Below are positions 7,661 through 14,939 of a DNA stretch of 56,876 nt, piece by piece. Both the position numbers and the translations under genes were made by a program. Position 1 is the stretch's first letter, and each line of letters begins with the position of its first letter. The DNA is taken from positions 1-56,876 of the forward strand of contig CACZXN010000011.1 in the NCBI GenBank assembly GCA_902785075.1, read 5' to 3'. The notes under the pieces were generated by a model. The model did not search any database, was not told the DNA's origin, and was given only the letters and a program-made list of their open reading frames with translations. This DNA is from an uncultured Bacteroidales bacterium (lineage in GTDB: Bacteria > Bacteroidota > Bacteroidia > Bacteroidales > Bacteroidaceae).

Positions 7661-7963
7661 ATGAATGCAGTTTTATTATTAGCAGGCTCAGCGATAGCCA
7701 AAGTAGGTGCGAAAGGTGGTCATCATATGGGACATTTCTTCCATGGACATCATTTTGCCGGAGTTGGAATTACATGGCATATCTGTCATACGATTATGTT
7801 TGTGGTGATTGTATGTGTTGTGGGTTTCCTGTTATGGAAATTCGGGCAGTTCCTTGCACAGGAATGGAGGGCATACAGGAACCGCAAATGGCAATTCCAG
7901 GATGCACGCAATAAGCGGATTGATATGATAGAGAACGACAATCAAGGAGAAAATAAAGTATAA
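7661..7963 (+). CDS. Small His-rich single-pass membrane protein
   Basis: 100 residues. A short hydrophobic start (LLLAGSAIAKVG), then a His-cluster (GHHMGHFFHGHHF, ~20-32), a clear transmembrane segment (~42-63, ICHTIMFVVIVCVVGFLLW), then a charged Arg/Lys-rich cytoplasmic tail. The His cluster could bind a metal (inference). It lies inside unit B, 51 bp after the preceding gene and 5 bp before the next. Family not recognised. Confidence 0.55.
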   Translation: MNAVLLLAGSAIAKVGAKGGHHMGHFFHGHHFAGVGITWHICHTIMFVVIVCVVGFLLWKFGQFLAQEWRAYRNRKWQFQDARNKRIDMIENDNQGENKV

Positions 7964-7968
7964 GTTTG

Positions 7969-8436
7969 ATGACAAACGAACAAATTATAAATCTCTGTAA
8001 AGAGAAGGAAAAAGAATTGCTAAACAAGTTCTTTGGTAACCTTGTCAAAGAGGCTGCATTTGATTGCCCGGAAACAATCGGTGAGTACTCTAAGGATTTA
8101 CCATTGAGAATAGAGGCGGAGTACAAATCTTTCCTTGAAGGACTATGGGTAGAGTATGCTCCAGACGAACTGAAGGGGACTCCTCTCGTACTGGAAGAGC
8201 AAAGGTTGCGTAAACTGATGACTGATGATGACAGGGAAATGATTGATGCTGCATACAAGGATGCTACGAGACAATCCTTATGGGAACGTATCACCAAGAC
8301 AAACCATAAGGATGTGACGTACTATAAGGCTTTGCTTAAAGAATATACCCTTGACTTGCTGATGGTGATGCGTGAGGATTTCCTTGAAGAGATCATAGGC
8401 CATCCTATCGAAAACAAGGCATTTGAGGATGATTGA
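7969..8436 (+). CDS. Hypothetical helical protein in unit B
   Basis: 155 residues from ATG 7969; a TTG directly ahead at 7966 is less likely. Mostly charged alpha-helix, rich in Glu and Lys, with no signal peptide, membrane segment or known motif. It begins 5 bp after the His-rich membrane protein, with which it may act. Function unknown. Confidence 0.55.
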   Translation: MTNEQIINLCKEKEKELLNKFFGNLVKEAAFDCPETIGEYSKDLPLRIEAEYKSFLEGLWVEYAPDELKGTPLVLEEQRLRKLMTDDDREMIDAAYKDATRQSLWERITKTNHKDVTYYKALLKEYTLDLLMVMREDFLEEIIGHPIENKAFEDD

Positions 8437-8463
8437 CGAATTGAGTCATAAATAATTACCGAT

Positions 8464-8856
8464 ATGTACAACAGAGAATATACTTCTGATAGAATCTCGG
8501 AACTGAAAGAGAATGAGATATTTGTGTTTGGCAGTAACTTGGCGGGTGCTCATGGTGGTGGGGCTGCACGTCTGGCCTACAATCGCTTTGGTGCGATATG
8601 GGGACAGGGTGTAGGTCTGCAAGGGCAGAGTTATGGAATCCCTACGATGCAGGGTGGGGTAGAGACCATTCAACCATACGTGGATGAGTTCATTTATTTC
8701 GCAAAGCAGCATACGGAGTATAAGTTCCTTGTAACCTTGATTGGATGTGGCATTGCGGGTTTCACTCCTGAAGAGATAGGTCCATTGTTCAAGGATGCGA
8801 TGGATGTAGAGAACATCATCCTGCCGAAGGAATTTGTGGAGGTGATAGGGGGCTGA
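8464..8856 (+). CDS. Macro-like ADP-ribose-binding domain protein
   Basis: 130 residues, about a single domain. The motif FVFGSNLAGAHGGGAARLA (~21-39) followed by FGAIWGQGVGLQGQSYGIPT has the Gly-rich loops of the macro-like family often found in phage and bacterial ADP-ribose metabolism. VTLIGCGIAGFTPEEI (~90-105) would be the second ligand-binding loop. These proteins bind or process ADP-ribose derivatives; which one is unclear here. It sits 27 bp after the helical protein and 25 bp before clpS, thereby joining the ADP-ribose genes to the N-degron genes. Confidence 0.7.
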   Translation: MYNREYTSDRISELKENEIFVFGSNLAGAHGGGAARLAYNRFGAIWGQGVGLQGQSYGIPTMQGGVETIQPYVDEFIYFAKQHTEYKFLVTLIGCGIAGFTPEEIGPLFKDAMDVENIILPKEFVEVIGG

Positions 8857-8881
8857 ATGTGAAATCGTAAATTATATAGTT

Positions 8882-9187
8882 ATGCCACAGGAACAGTCAC
8901 AAATAAAAGAACGGCAGAAAACGAACATACGTGAGCCACGTCGCTACAAGGTTATCATTCATAATGACGACTTCACCACGATGGACTTTGTGGTGATGGT
9001 ACTGAAGGACGTTTTTTTCCTCAGTGAAGAGAATGCACAGGCGCTGATGCTGCAAGTACATCATTCAAGTAAAGCGGTAGCGGGTGTGTATACCTATGAT
9101 ATTGCGGTGTCGAAGGTCCGTAAGGCAACAACAATGGCACGTGAGCAGGGATTTCCGCTCCGATTGACTGTAGAAGAGGAGGAGTGA
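8882..9187 (+). CDS. clpS: ClpS, N-degron adaptor for the Clp protease
   Basis: 101 residues. The N-end residue pocket is intact: HNDDFTTMDFVV (~27-38) carries the Asn-Asp-Asp, Thr and Met residues that hold a destabilising N-terminal residue, and ALMLQVHHSSKAV supplies the conserved Met and His. ClpS binds proteins with Leu, Phe, Tyr or Trp at the N-terminus and delivers them to ClpA-ClpP. The stop codon overlaps the GTG start of clpA (GTGA), so translation of adaptor and unfoldase is coupled. ATG at 8882 follows an AT-rich leader without a strong Shine-Dalgarno. Confidence 0.95.
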   Translation: MPQEQSQIKERQKTNIREPRRYKVIIHNDDFTTMDFVVMVLKDVFFLSEENAQALMLQVHHSSKAVAGVYTYDIAVSKVRKATTMAREQGFPLRLTVEEEE

Positions 9188-11400
9188 ACGCTATTGCAGA
9201 GATTAAACAGACAGAACGGGCAGCGAAGCTGCTGAATCAGGCTTATGAATGCTGCAAGGAATATCGGCATGAATTTATCATGCCGGAACATCTGCTGCTG
9301 ATGATGATTGATGAATTCAATTTCAATAAAGCCCTTAACATCTTTTACAGTCCTTATCTGTTACAAGGCCGCCTGAAAGAGTTTTTGGAAGGTGTTGAAC
9401 GCATGCCTGAGGACAAAGAATATGAGCCTGAAGCTTCTGAGCAGATGTCGAAGGTGATAGAGACAGCTTTGCAATCTGTGGTGTCGAGCAGCGCAGAGGC
9501 TCTTGACGAAACTCATCTGGTGAAGGGAATCCTACAACTGGAGGATTCGTGGGTCTGCTATCTGCTGAAGGATAGTCTGAATGGTAAGGAACCGAACTTC
9601 ATGAGCCAACTGATTAATTTCTGTGATTTAGATGACCAGATGGACCAAGAAGAATCGAAAGCTGACGGCAAGGCAACATGGCAGAAACTGGTGACCTGCA
9701 TGAACGATCACTACAGACAGTATAATCCCCTCATCGGAAGAGAACAGGAATTGAAGCGTACCATTCAGGTTTTGTGTCGCCGTGACAAGAACAACCCTCT
9801 GCATGTAGGTGAACCTGGTGTCGGCAAGACGGCATTGGTCTGGGGACTTGTAAGGCTGATAGAGGAAGGCAAGGTGCCTGAACGGCTGAAAGGCAGTAAG
9901 GTTTACCAACTCGATATGGGAACGCTTTTGGCAGGAACGCAATATCGTGGTGACTTTGAGAATCGTATCAAACAGATGATGGATGGAATCCAGGAAGCGG
10001 GTGATAATAACATCGTCTATATTGATGAGATTCACACATTGGTCGGGGCTGGTGCGACCGGTGAGAGTGCCATGGATGCGTCAAATATGCTCAAACCTTA
10101 TCTTGAAGCAGGGAGCATCCGTTTTATCGGTTCCACAACCTATGAGGAATATAACCGCCACTTCTCCCGTTCGAAGGGACTTATCCGTCGTTTCCAGCAA
10201 ATCGACATCGCAGAACCGTCAGTTGATGAAACGAAAAACATCATTCGTCAACTACAGCCCCGATACGAGGAGTTCCATGGTGTGAAATATAGTGACGAGG
10301 CAATCTCGTTTGCTGTGGATGCAAGTGCCAGACATGTCAACGACCGTTTTCTGCCCGATAAGGCTATCGACCTCATCGACGAGGCAGGTGCTGCCATGGA
10401 GACAGAAGAGGATCCCCGAACCATTGGGAAGAAGGAAATTGCCGATGTGTTGTCAAAGACCTGTAAAGTAGATGCGCTCTCCGAAGCGGAAGAGGATGAC
10501 TACCAACAACTGGAAAGTCTGGCTAACCGCATGCTTTCACAGATATACGGTCAGGACGAAGCCATACGTCAGGTGGTTGAGGCTGTTCAGATGTCGAGAG
10601 CGGGACTGTCGGATGATAACAAGCCTTTGGCATCGCTTCTGTTTGTCGGCCCTACAGGTGTGGGTAAGACGGAAGTTGCGCGAGTACTTTCAAAAGAACT
10701 TGGTATTGCACTTGTACGTTTCGACATGAGTGAATATACTGAGAAACATGCCGTGGCAAAGCTCATCGGGTCACCTGCAGGATATGTGGGCTATGAAGAT
10801 GGTGGTCTGTTGACAGATGCCATTCGGAAGTCCCCGAACTGTGTGCTGTTGCTCGATGAGATTGAGAAAGCTCATCAGGATATCTATAACATCCTGCTGC
10901 AGGTGATGGACTATGCCCGTTTGACCGACAACAAAGGACGACATGCCGATTTCAGAAACGTGGTGCTGATTCTTACCTCAAATGCAGGAGCACAGTTCGC
11001 CTCACAGGCAGCAATCGGCTTCAATAGCAATACCAGCCGTGGTGATGCGATGATGAAACAAATCAAGAAGACATTCAAACCTGAATTTCTGAACAGACTG
11101 TCAGGGACTGTGGTCTTTCACGATATGGATAAACAGATGGCAACGCTGATACTGCAAAAGAAGCTGAGGGAGCTGGATGCCCGACTGGAAACGAAAAATG
11201 TGAAGATGACACTCAGTTCCGATGCTTTCGACCATCTCCTCAGCGAGGGCTTTACAGCAGAGTATGGTGCGCGTGAGATGGATCGTGTCATCTCTCAGAA
11301 ACTGAAACCGTTGCTGATGCGCGAAATCCTGTTTGGCAGTCTGAAGCATGGTGGTAACATAACGATTGGAATGAAGGATGGCTGTATATCGATTGGATGA
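9184..11400 (+). CDS. clpA: ClpA-type AAA+ unfoldase
   Basis: 738 residues, starting at a GTG that overlaps the clpS stop. Domains in order: an N-domain (~1-145), AAA-1 with Walker A GEPGVGKT (209-216) and Walker B VYIDEIHT, AAA-2 with Walker A GPTGVGKT (from 489) and Walker B LLLDEIEKAH, and a C-terminal small domain. There is no ClpB/ClpC-type middle coiled coil. The loop IGF (611-613) sits where ClpA has its IGL loop for docking to ClpP, so a ClpP partner is expected; clpP is not in the window. It unfolds ClpS-delivered N-degron substrates. Its end overlaps aat by 23 bp. Confidence 0.93.
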   Translation: MNAIAEIKQTERAAKLLNQAYECCKEYRHEFIMPEHLLLMMIDEFNFNKALNIFYSPYLLQGRLKEFLEGVERMPEDKEYEPEASEQMSKVIETALQSVVSSSAEALDETHLVKGILQLEDSWVCYLLKDSLNGKEPNFMSQLINFCDLDDQMDQEESKADGKATWQKLVTCMNDHYRQYNPLIGREQELKRTIQVLCRRDKNNPLHVGEPGVGKTALVWGLVRLIEEGKVPERLKGSKVYQLDMGTLLAGTQYRGDFENRIKQMMDGIQEAGDNNIVYIDEIHTLVGAGATGESAMDASNMLKPYLEAGSIRFIGSTTYEEYNRHFSRSKGLIRRFQQIDIAEPSVDETKNIIRQLQPRYEEFHGVKYSDEAISFAVDASARHVNDRFLPDKAIDLIDEAGAAMETEEDPRTIGKKEIADVLSKTCKVDALSEAEEDDYQQLESLANRMLSQIYGQDEAIRQVVEAVQMSRAGLSDDNKPLASLLFVGPTGVGKTEVARVLSKELGIALVRFDMSEYTEKHAVAKLIGSPAGYVGYEDGGLLTDAIRKSPNCVLLLDEIEKAHQDIYNILLQVMDYARLTDNKGRHADFRNVVLILTSNAGAQFASQAAIGFNSNTSRGDAMMKQIKKTFKPEFLNRLSGTVVFHDMDKQMATLILQKKLRELDARLETKNVKMTLSSDAFDHLLSEGFTAEYGAREMDRVISQKLKPLLMREILFGSLKHGGNITIGMKDGCISIG

Positions 11401-12055
11401 CACATTGTGGTTTCCCGACCCGCACAAAGGTGAAGCTGACGGTCTCGTGGCTGTTGGAGGCGATTTATCGGTGAACCGTCTGCTGCTAGCCTATAGTAAC
11501 GGCTTTTTCCCGTGGTTCTCTTTCCAACATCAGGTGGAGCCATGCTGGTATTGTCCTCTCGATAGGTTTGTCATCTTTCCCAGCAACATACACGTCAGTC
11601 ATTCCATGAAGCAACTGTTGCATCAGCAGAAGTACATCGTGACCATCAATCAGGATTTTGAGGGCGTGATACGTGGTTGTTCCACTGTTGATTCCCGAAA
11701 TCAGGAAGACGGAGCCTGGCTTGGGCCTGACATAATAAAGGCATACACAGAGATGCATCGTCTTGGTTATGCAGTCAGTGTAGAGGTGTGGGACCCGCAG
11801 GACTCGTCGTCAGCCGCAGGATACCCGAGGCTTGTCGGAGGCCTTTATGGCATCACTATCCGTAAGGCGTTCTTTGGGGAGAGCATGTTTTCATTAGTGC
11901 CAAATGCATCGAAGTTGGCGCTCATTTATCTGGCGCAGACCCTTGAGCGTATTGGTGGCCTTTTCATCGACTGCCAGTTTGAGACTCCCCATCTGAAGTC
12001 CATGGGTGGTCAGTACATCTCATACGACAGGTATATGGAAATGTTGGAGAGTTGA
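11378..12055 (+). CDS. aat: Leucyl/phenylalanyl-tRNA-protein transferase
   Basis: 225 residues, normal length. Family motifs: LWFPDP near the start, FPWF, the core GGLYGITIRKAFFGESMFS (19 residues) and the DCQ-containing C-terminal motif (FIDCQFETPHLKSMGG). Aat transfers Leu or Phe from tRNA to the N-terminus of proteins that begin with Arg or Lys, making them ClpS substrates. Starting inside the end of clpA (23-bp overlap), it completes a clpS-clpA-aat operon that covers tagging, recognition and unfolding. The low-complexity, TTAAG-rich tract right after the stop marks the end of the unit. Confidence 0.95.
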   Translation: MAVYRLDDTLWFPDPHKGEADGLVAVGGDLSVNRLLLAYSNGFFPWFSFQHQVEPCWYCPLDRFVIFPSNIHVSHSMKQLLHQQKYIVTINQDFEGVIRGCSTVDSRNQEDGAWLGPDIIKAYTEMHRLGYAVSVEVWDPQDSSSAAGYPRLVGGLYGITIRKAFFGESMFSLVPNASKLALIYLAQTLERIGGLFIDCQFETPHLKSMGGQYISYDRYMEMLES

Positions 12056-12129
12056 AGAGTTGAGGGTTGAAGAGTTTAAAAGTTTAAGGGCTTAAGAATT
12101 TAAGAGTTTAAAAGTTGAAGAATTGAAAA
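12052..12129. repeat. Low-complexity purine-rich repeat
   Basis: Short units such as AGTTGAAGAG, AGAGTTTAAAAG and TTTAAGAG repeat over ~80 bp with a period near 10-12. Similar purine-rich tracts occur at 24528-24580 in this window. Noncoding. It abuts the broken membrane-protein tail downstream and may be the point of rearrangement. Confidence 0.6.
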
Positions 12130-12249
12130 GCCGTATGTCTCTTCCTGCTCGCCATAGGTCTTGCCTACGGAGCAATGAGACTCTACGACCTGCCTGTACG
12201 CGAGTGGCTGAAAAGGAAATTATTCACATCGACTTCGAAAGCAAAATGA
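12130..12249 (+). pseudogene. Truncated C-terminal tail of a membrane protein, perhaps an acyltransferase
   Basis: An open segment of ~39 codons begins right after a TGA at 12124 and ends at TGA 12247-12249. It encodes a hydrophobic run (CLFLLAIGLAYGAMRLYDL), then PVREWLKRKLF and a polar end. A final transmembrane helix followed by Y-D-x-P-V-R-x-W-L is typical of membrane acyltransferase-3 proteins. No start codon or upstream part is present; the upstream sequence is a low-complexity repeat. It looks like the surviving 3' end of a deleted gene. Confidence 0.4.
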
Positions 12250-12255
12250 GAACTA

Positions 12256-12286
12256 CCCGTTCTAAAACATAGATGTCTGTCTTATA
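12256..12286 (+). repeat. 31-bp repeat, matched at 16650-16680
   Basis: 28 of 31 bases agree with 16650-16680: CCCGTTCTAAAAC, one mismatch, TAGATGTCTG, two mismatches, TTATA. At 16650 the repeat covers the end and stop of the 330-aa gene. Here it follows the broken membrane-protein tail and runs into the left end of the IS element. Confidence 0.65.
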
Positions 12287-12333
12287 CTGAAATAGGTTGA
12301 CACATTTAGGAACTTAATAAATGTGTAAAACGT

Positions 12334-12693
12334 ATGAGAAAAAAGTATCAAAGAACTCCAAAGGAGAAGCGTGATGAAATCGTCTTGGCCTATTTGAGAG
12401 GCGAGAACACCTATCAAAAGTTGGGAAAGTATTATGGTGTACCCCCAGAAACGATAATGGTTTGGGTAAGCCGATACAGAAAACGAAAAAATGTTGTATC
12501 TTTGCAGACGGATTCCAAACCCAGTGAAGATATGGCACGTAAGAAGAAAGAGGCAGAGAAGTCTGCAGATGTACTGGCTCTAGAAGCGCGCATCCGCGAA
12601 CTTGAGTTACAGAACCTGGCCCTGAACACGCTGATTGACGTTGCCGAAAAGAACGGCATCGAGATCAGAAAAAAATCTGGGGCCAAGCAGTAG
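12334..12693 (+). CDS. IS3-family transposase OrfA
   Basis: 119 residues. An N-terminal helix-turn-helix (EIVLAYLRGENTYQKLGKYY then PPETIMVWVSRY) for DNA binding, followed by a Lys/Glu-rich leucine-zipper-like helix (~65-110, ALEARIRELELQNLALNTLI) for dimerisation. The frame ends at TAG 12691. A heptamer A AAA AAA in the zero frame at 12669-12675 offers a -1 shift into orfB. A promoter-like TATCTTTGC also lies inside this gene at 12497-12505. Confidence 0.85.
   Translation: MRKKYQRTPKEKRDEIVLAYLRGENTYQKLGKYYGVPPETIMVWVSRYRKRKNVVSLQTDSKPSEDMARKKKEAEKSADVLALEARIRELELQNLALNTLIDVAEKNGIEIRKKSGAKQ
12669..12675 (+). other. Programmed -1 frameshift site of the IS
   Basis: Seven A residues read A-AAA-AAA in the orfA frame. 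A slip of one base gives Ile-Trp-Gly-Gln-Ala-Val-Glu-Glu and joins orfA to the orfB frame, as in other IS3 elements that make an OrfAB fusion transposase. Confidence 0.7.
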
Positions 12694-13610
12694 AGGAACT
12701 CAACAGGCAGCATGGCCTGACCATCATTGCTGCCTGTGAGTTGCTTGGCCGTAGCCGTCAGGCCTTTTACAAGAAAAAGACAGACGAGGCTGAGAAGTTG
12801 GCACGTGAGATTAGAATCCTTGATGCCGTGCATGAGATACGCGGGTTTGATCCAGGCATCGGCGGAGTGAAACTCTGGACGATGCTCTGCGTGATGTTCA
12901 ACACAGGCTGGATGCCTGGGCGCGATTCTTTCTTGAACATGCTACGCCGCCACGGACTTATGCAGAAGCCCCGCAGGAGCCGCTCCACGACGAACTCCAA
13001 CCACCGCTTCCACAAGTGAAAGAATCTCATTAAGGGCTTCAAGCCAACGGCTGCCAATCAGCTGTGGCAGAGCGATATAACTTACATCGACCTTGTTGGC
13101 GGATGCTGCTACCTGCATCTGGTGACTGATGCCTACTCAAAGAAAATCGTGGGCTGGTGCCTGGCAGACTCCCTAGCTTCCGTCTTCACGCTCAAAGCCC
13201 TCCGCATGGCCATAGAACAGGCTGGAGGAGGTGACCTCTCCGGACTTATCCATCACTCCGACCGCGGCATCCAGTACTGCTGCGACCTCTACGTGGACGA
13301 ACAACAGAAGCATGGTATACAAATCTCGATGACAGAAGACTACAAACCCACTGACAATGCCCTTGCAGAACGCGTTAACGGCATCATCAAGGGTGAGAGC
13401 ATATATCGTCAGGACAGACGCTTTAAGACGTATGAGGAGGCCTTAGAGCAGATTGAGCGCTTCATCTTCTTCTACAATAGCAAGCGCCCACATTACAGCA
13501 TCGGATTGCAGACTCCAAACGCTGTCCATGAGCAGAGTGGTGAACAGAAAAAAATGTGGAAAACGAAGATTTATCAGAAAAATGGCCAAAGTTTGCGAAT
13601 TAATCCCTAA
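12675..13610 (+). pseudogene. IS3-family transposase OrfB (DDE integrase), interrupted by TGA
   Basis: The -1 frame reads without break from the frameshift site through HTH_21-like and rve integrase domains except for one in-frame TGA at 13017-13019, after NHRFHK and before KNLIKGFKP. The catalytic residues are all present downstream: Asp in WQSDITYI, Asp in HHSDRGIQY and Glu in ALAERVNGIIKGE. A single substitution of a sense codon explains the stop. The stop TAA at 13608 overlaps a TAACTTTGC promoter-like box. No OrfAB fusion can be made from this copy. Confidence 0.8.
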
Positions 13611-13635
13611 CTTTGCAGGCAGCAGAATTCTCAGT

Positions 13636-13778
13636 TGTCAACACTTTCAGGAAAATGTCAACGAAATTAGGAACGCTGTCAACGTTATCAGGATGACTGT
13701 CAACCTGTTCAGGAAAACGATTGTCAACCACATCAGGAAATAAGCAAAAAACTGTCAACTAAAATCAGGAAAAGACAG
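13636..13778 (+). repeat. Six-copy TGTCAAC...AGGA motif array at IS right end
   Basis: TGTCAAC occurs at 13636, 13656, 13677, 13698, 13722 and 13753, each followed 4-5 bases later by (T/A)(C/T)AGGA. Spacings are 20, 21, 21, 24 and 31 bp, so the first four lie on one face of the helix. The last copy belongs to the terminal inverted repeat. The left end holds one inverted copy (TTGACA...TAGGA). Probably transposase-binding sites. Confidence 0.75.
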
Positions 13779-13861
13779 TGCAATACACATTTACGCTTCA
13801 CTTAACTGCAAGTGTAATTATTCATGGATTTATTTAATTAAAATTTGGTCGATTCAATATT

Positions 13862-13940
13862 ATTGTGTATCTTTGCAAAATAAAAAGGAGAAGGGGGTAT
13901 GGCGAGAAATCAGTGCATGTATAATGAAATGAGGAGCTAG
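13862..13940 (+). pseudogene. Truncated duplicate of the promoter and start of the 330-aa gene
   Basis: The 48 bp at 13862-13909 closely match 15630-15677: the same TATCTTTGC promoter box (13868-13876), the same AAAAAGGAG-type leader and the same ATGGCGAGAAA start. After four codons the match ends, and the frame stops at TAG 13938 (13 residues in all). It looks like the leftover 5' end of a second copy of the gene at 15667. The promoter may now serve the DUF3850 gene. Confidence 0.65.
13868..13876 (+). promoter_or_regulatory. Promoter -7 box ahead of the DUF3850 gene
   Basis: TATCTTTGC matches TAnnTTTG exactly. TTTGG lies ~20 bp upstream near 13845. It is part of a duplicated block and now lies ~90 bp before the DUF3850 start. 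Confidence 0.55.
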
Positions 13941-13964
13941 AATAACTTTTATATTTTGAAAGCA

Positions 13965-14219
13965 ATGACAAGAAAACAACATGATTTGAAAATCTTGCCT
14001 GAATATTTTGAGGCTATAGTGAAGGGCGAGAAGAATTTTGAGGTGAGGTTTAATGACCGCAACTTCGCTAAGGGTGATATCTTGCTCTTGAGGGAGCATG
14101 ATGGAAATAGTTATACCGGACGCCAAATAACAACAGAAGTCACTTATTTACTGGATAATCCTGCTTACTGCAAAGAGGGATATGTGATTATGGCTATAAA
14201 GAAACTTAAAATCAAATAA
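13965..14219 (+). CDS. DUF3850 (ASCH/PUA-like) domain protein
   Basis: 84 residues from ATG 13965; a TTG at 13956 would add three. The sequence HDLKILPEYFEAIVKGEK, then FEVRFNDRNFAKGDILLLRE, covers the whole small beta-barrel of the DUF3850 family, which belongs to the ASCH/PUA-like fold and is thought to bind RNA or modified bases. Conserved features: His-Asp-Leu-Lys at the start, K-x-F-E-x-R, and G-D-x-L-x-L-R-E. Eleven bp before the disrupted phosphatase gene, so the two would have been one unit. Confidence 0.8.
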   Translation: MTRKQHDLKILPEYFEAIVKGEKNFEVRFNDRNFAKGDILLLREHDGNSYTGRQITTEVTYLLDNPAYCKEGYVIMAIKKLKIK

Positions 14220-14229
14220 TATCGGCCCA

Positions 14230-14898
14230 ATGAAACCTAAGAGAATCATACTGATCTGACATGGGGAATCCCATGCAAATGTGGATAAATATTTGTTCGG
14301 ACGAGTGCCTGACTACACGATAGAACTGACTGAGAAAGGACGCGAGCAGGCGAAAGAGGCTGGCAAGCGTTTGAGGGAATTGGTGGGGGTGGAGTCCTTG
14401 TATTTCTATGTGTCTCCTTTTTGGCGTGCCCGTTCTACCTTTGAAGGGGTGGCTTCTGCCTTTCCAAGAGACCAATTCACGTATAGTGAGGAGCCTAGAT
14501 TGAGAGAACAGGAGTGGGGATATCTGAGATGTCAGGAGGATTTTGATAAGATATGTCGTGAGAGACGTGAATATGGTACGTTCTACTATCGCATACCAGG
14601 TGGTGAGGCTGGTTCGGATGTGTATGACCGCATCAATGACTTGTTGGGAAGTCTGCATCGGGATTTCGCAGATAAAGACTTTCCAGAGAACTGTGTGCTT
14701 GTGACGCACGGACTGACCATCCGCCTGTTTATCATGCGTTTCTTCCATCTGACAGTGGAGGAGTTTGAACAGATGATGCCTCCGAAGAATTGTGATCTGT
14801 TGATTCTGGAACTGCAAGAGGATGGGCATTATCGCCTGATAACGGAAATGGCGTATTCAGCAGAACCATTGCGCTATTCACGACCAATAGAATTGTAA
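14230..14898 (+). pseudogene. Histidine phosphatase with nonsense codon at the catalytic Arg
   Basis: Read from ATG 14230 the protein is MKPKRIILI-stop-HGESHANVDKYLFGR and continues open to 14898. The TGA at 14257-14259 replaces the Arg of the RHG motif, one C-to-T change away from CGA. The rest is intact: LTEKGREQA, the REQEWG Glu, and VTHG with the second catalytic His, i.e. the phosphoglycerate-mutase-like histidine phosphatase fold (~222 residues). Translation could restart only at GTG 14281 or later, giving a 205-residue product without the phosphorylated His. I regard it as a recent pseudogene. Confidence 0.8.
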
Positions 14899-14939
14899 CT
14901 ATCATTTAGACTTTAACATTCACCTCTAAACGAATCATT

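Larger units (their letters stand above)
12277..13778 (+). mobile_element. IS3-family insertion sequence, inactivated
   Basis: Left end 12277-12302 and right end 13753-13778 form imperfect inverted repeats of 26 bp (CTGTCTT at both tips, TTGACA inward, roughly three-quarters identity). Inside lie orfA (helix-turn-helix), an A7 frameshift site and orfB (DDE integrase) in the -1 frame, the standard IS3 arrangement. A nonsense codon in orfB makes this copy defective. The right end has six copies of a TGTCAAC motif. No clear target duplication was seen at the chosen ends, so the exact borders are uncertain by a few bases. Confidence 0.8.

Noticed and set aside
14257-14259. TGA read as selenocysteine in the histidine phosphatase
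   Set aside because: The family needs Arg at this place, and no selenocysteine insertion hairpin was evident; a nonsense mutation is simpler.
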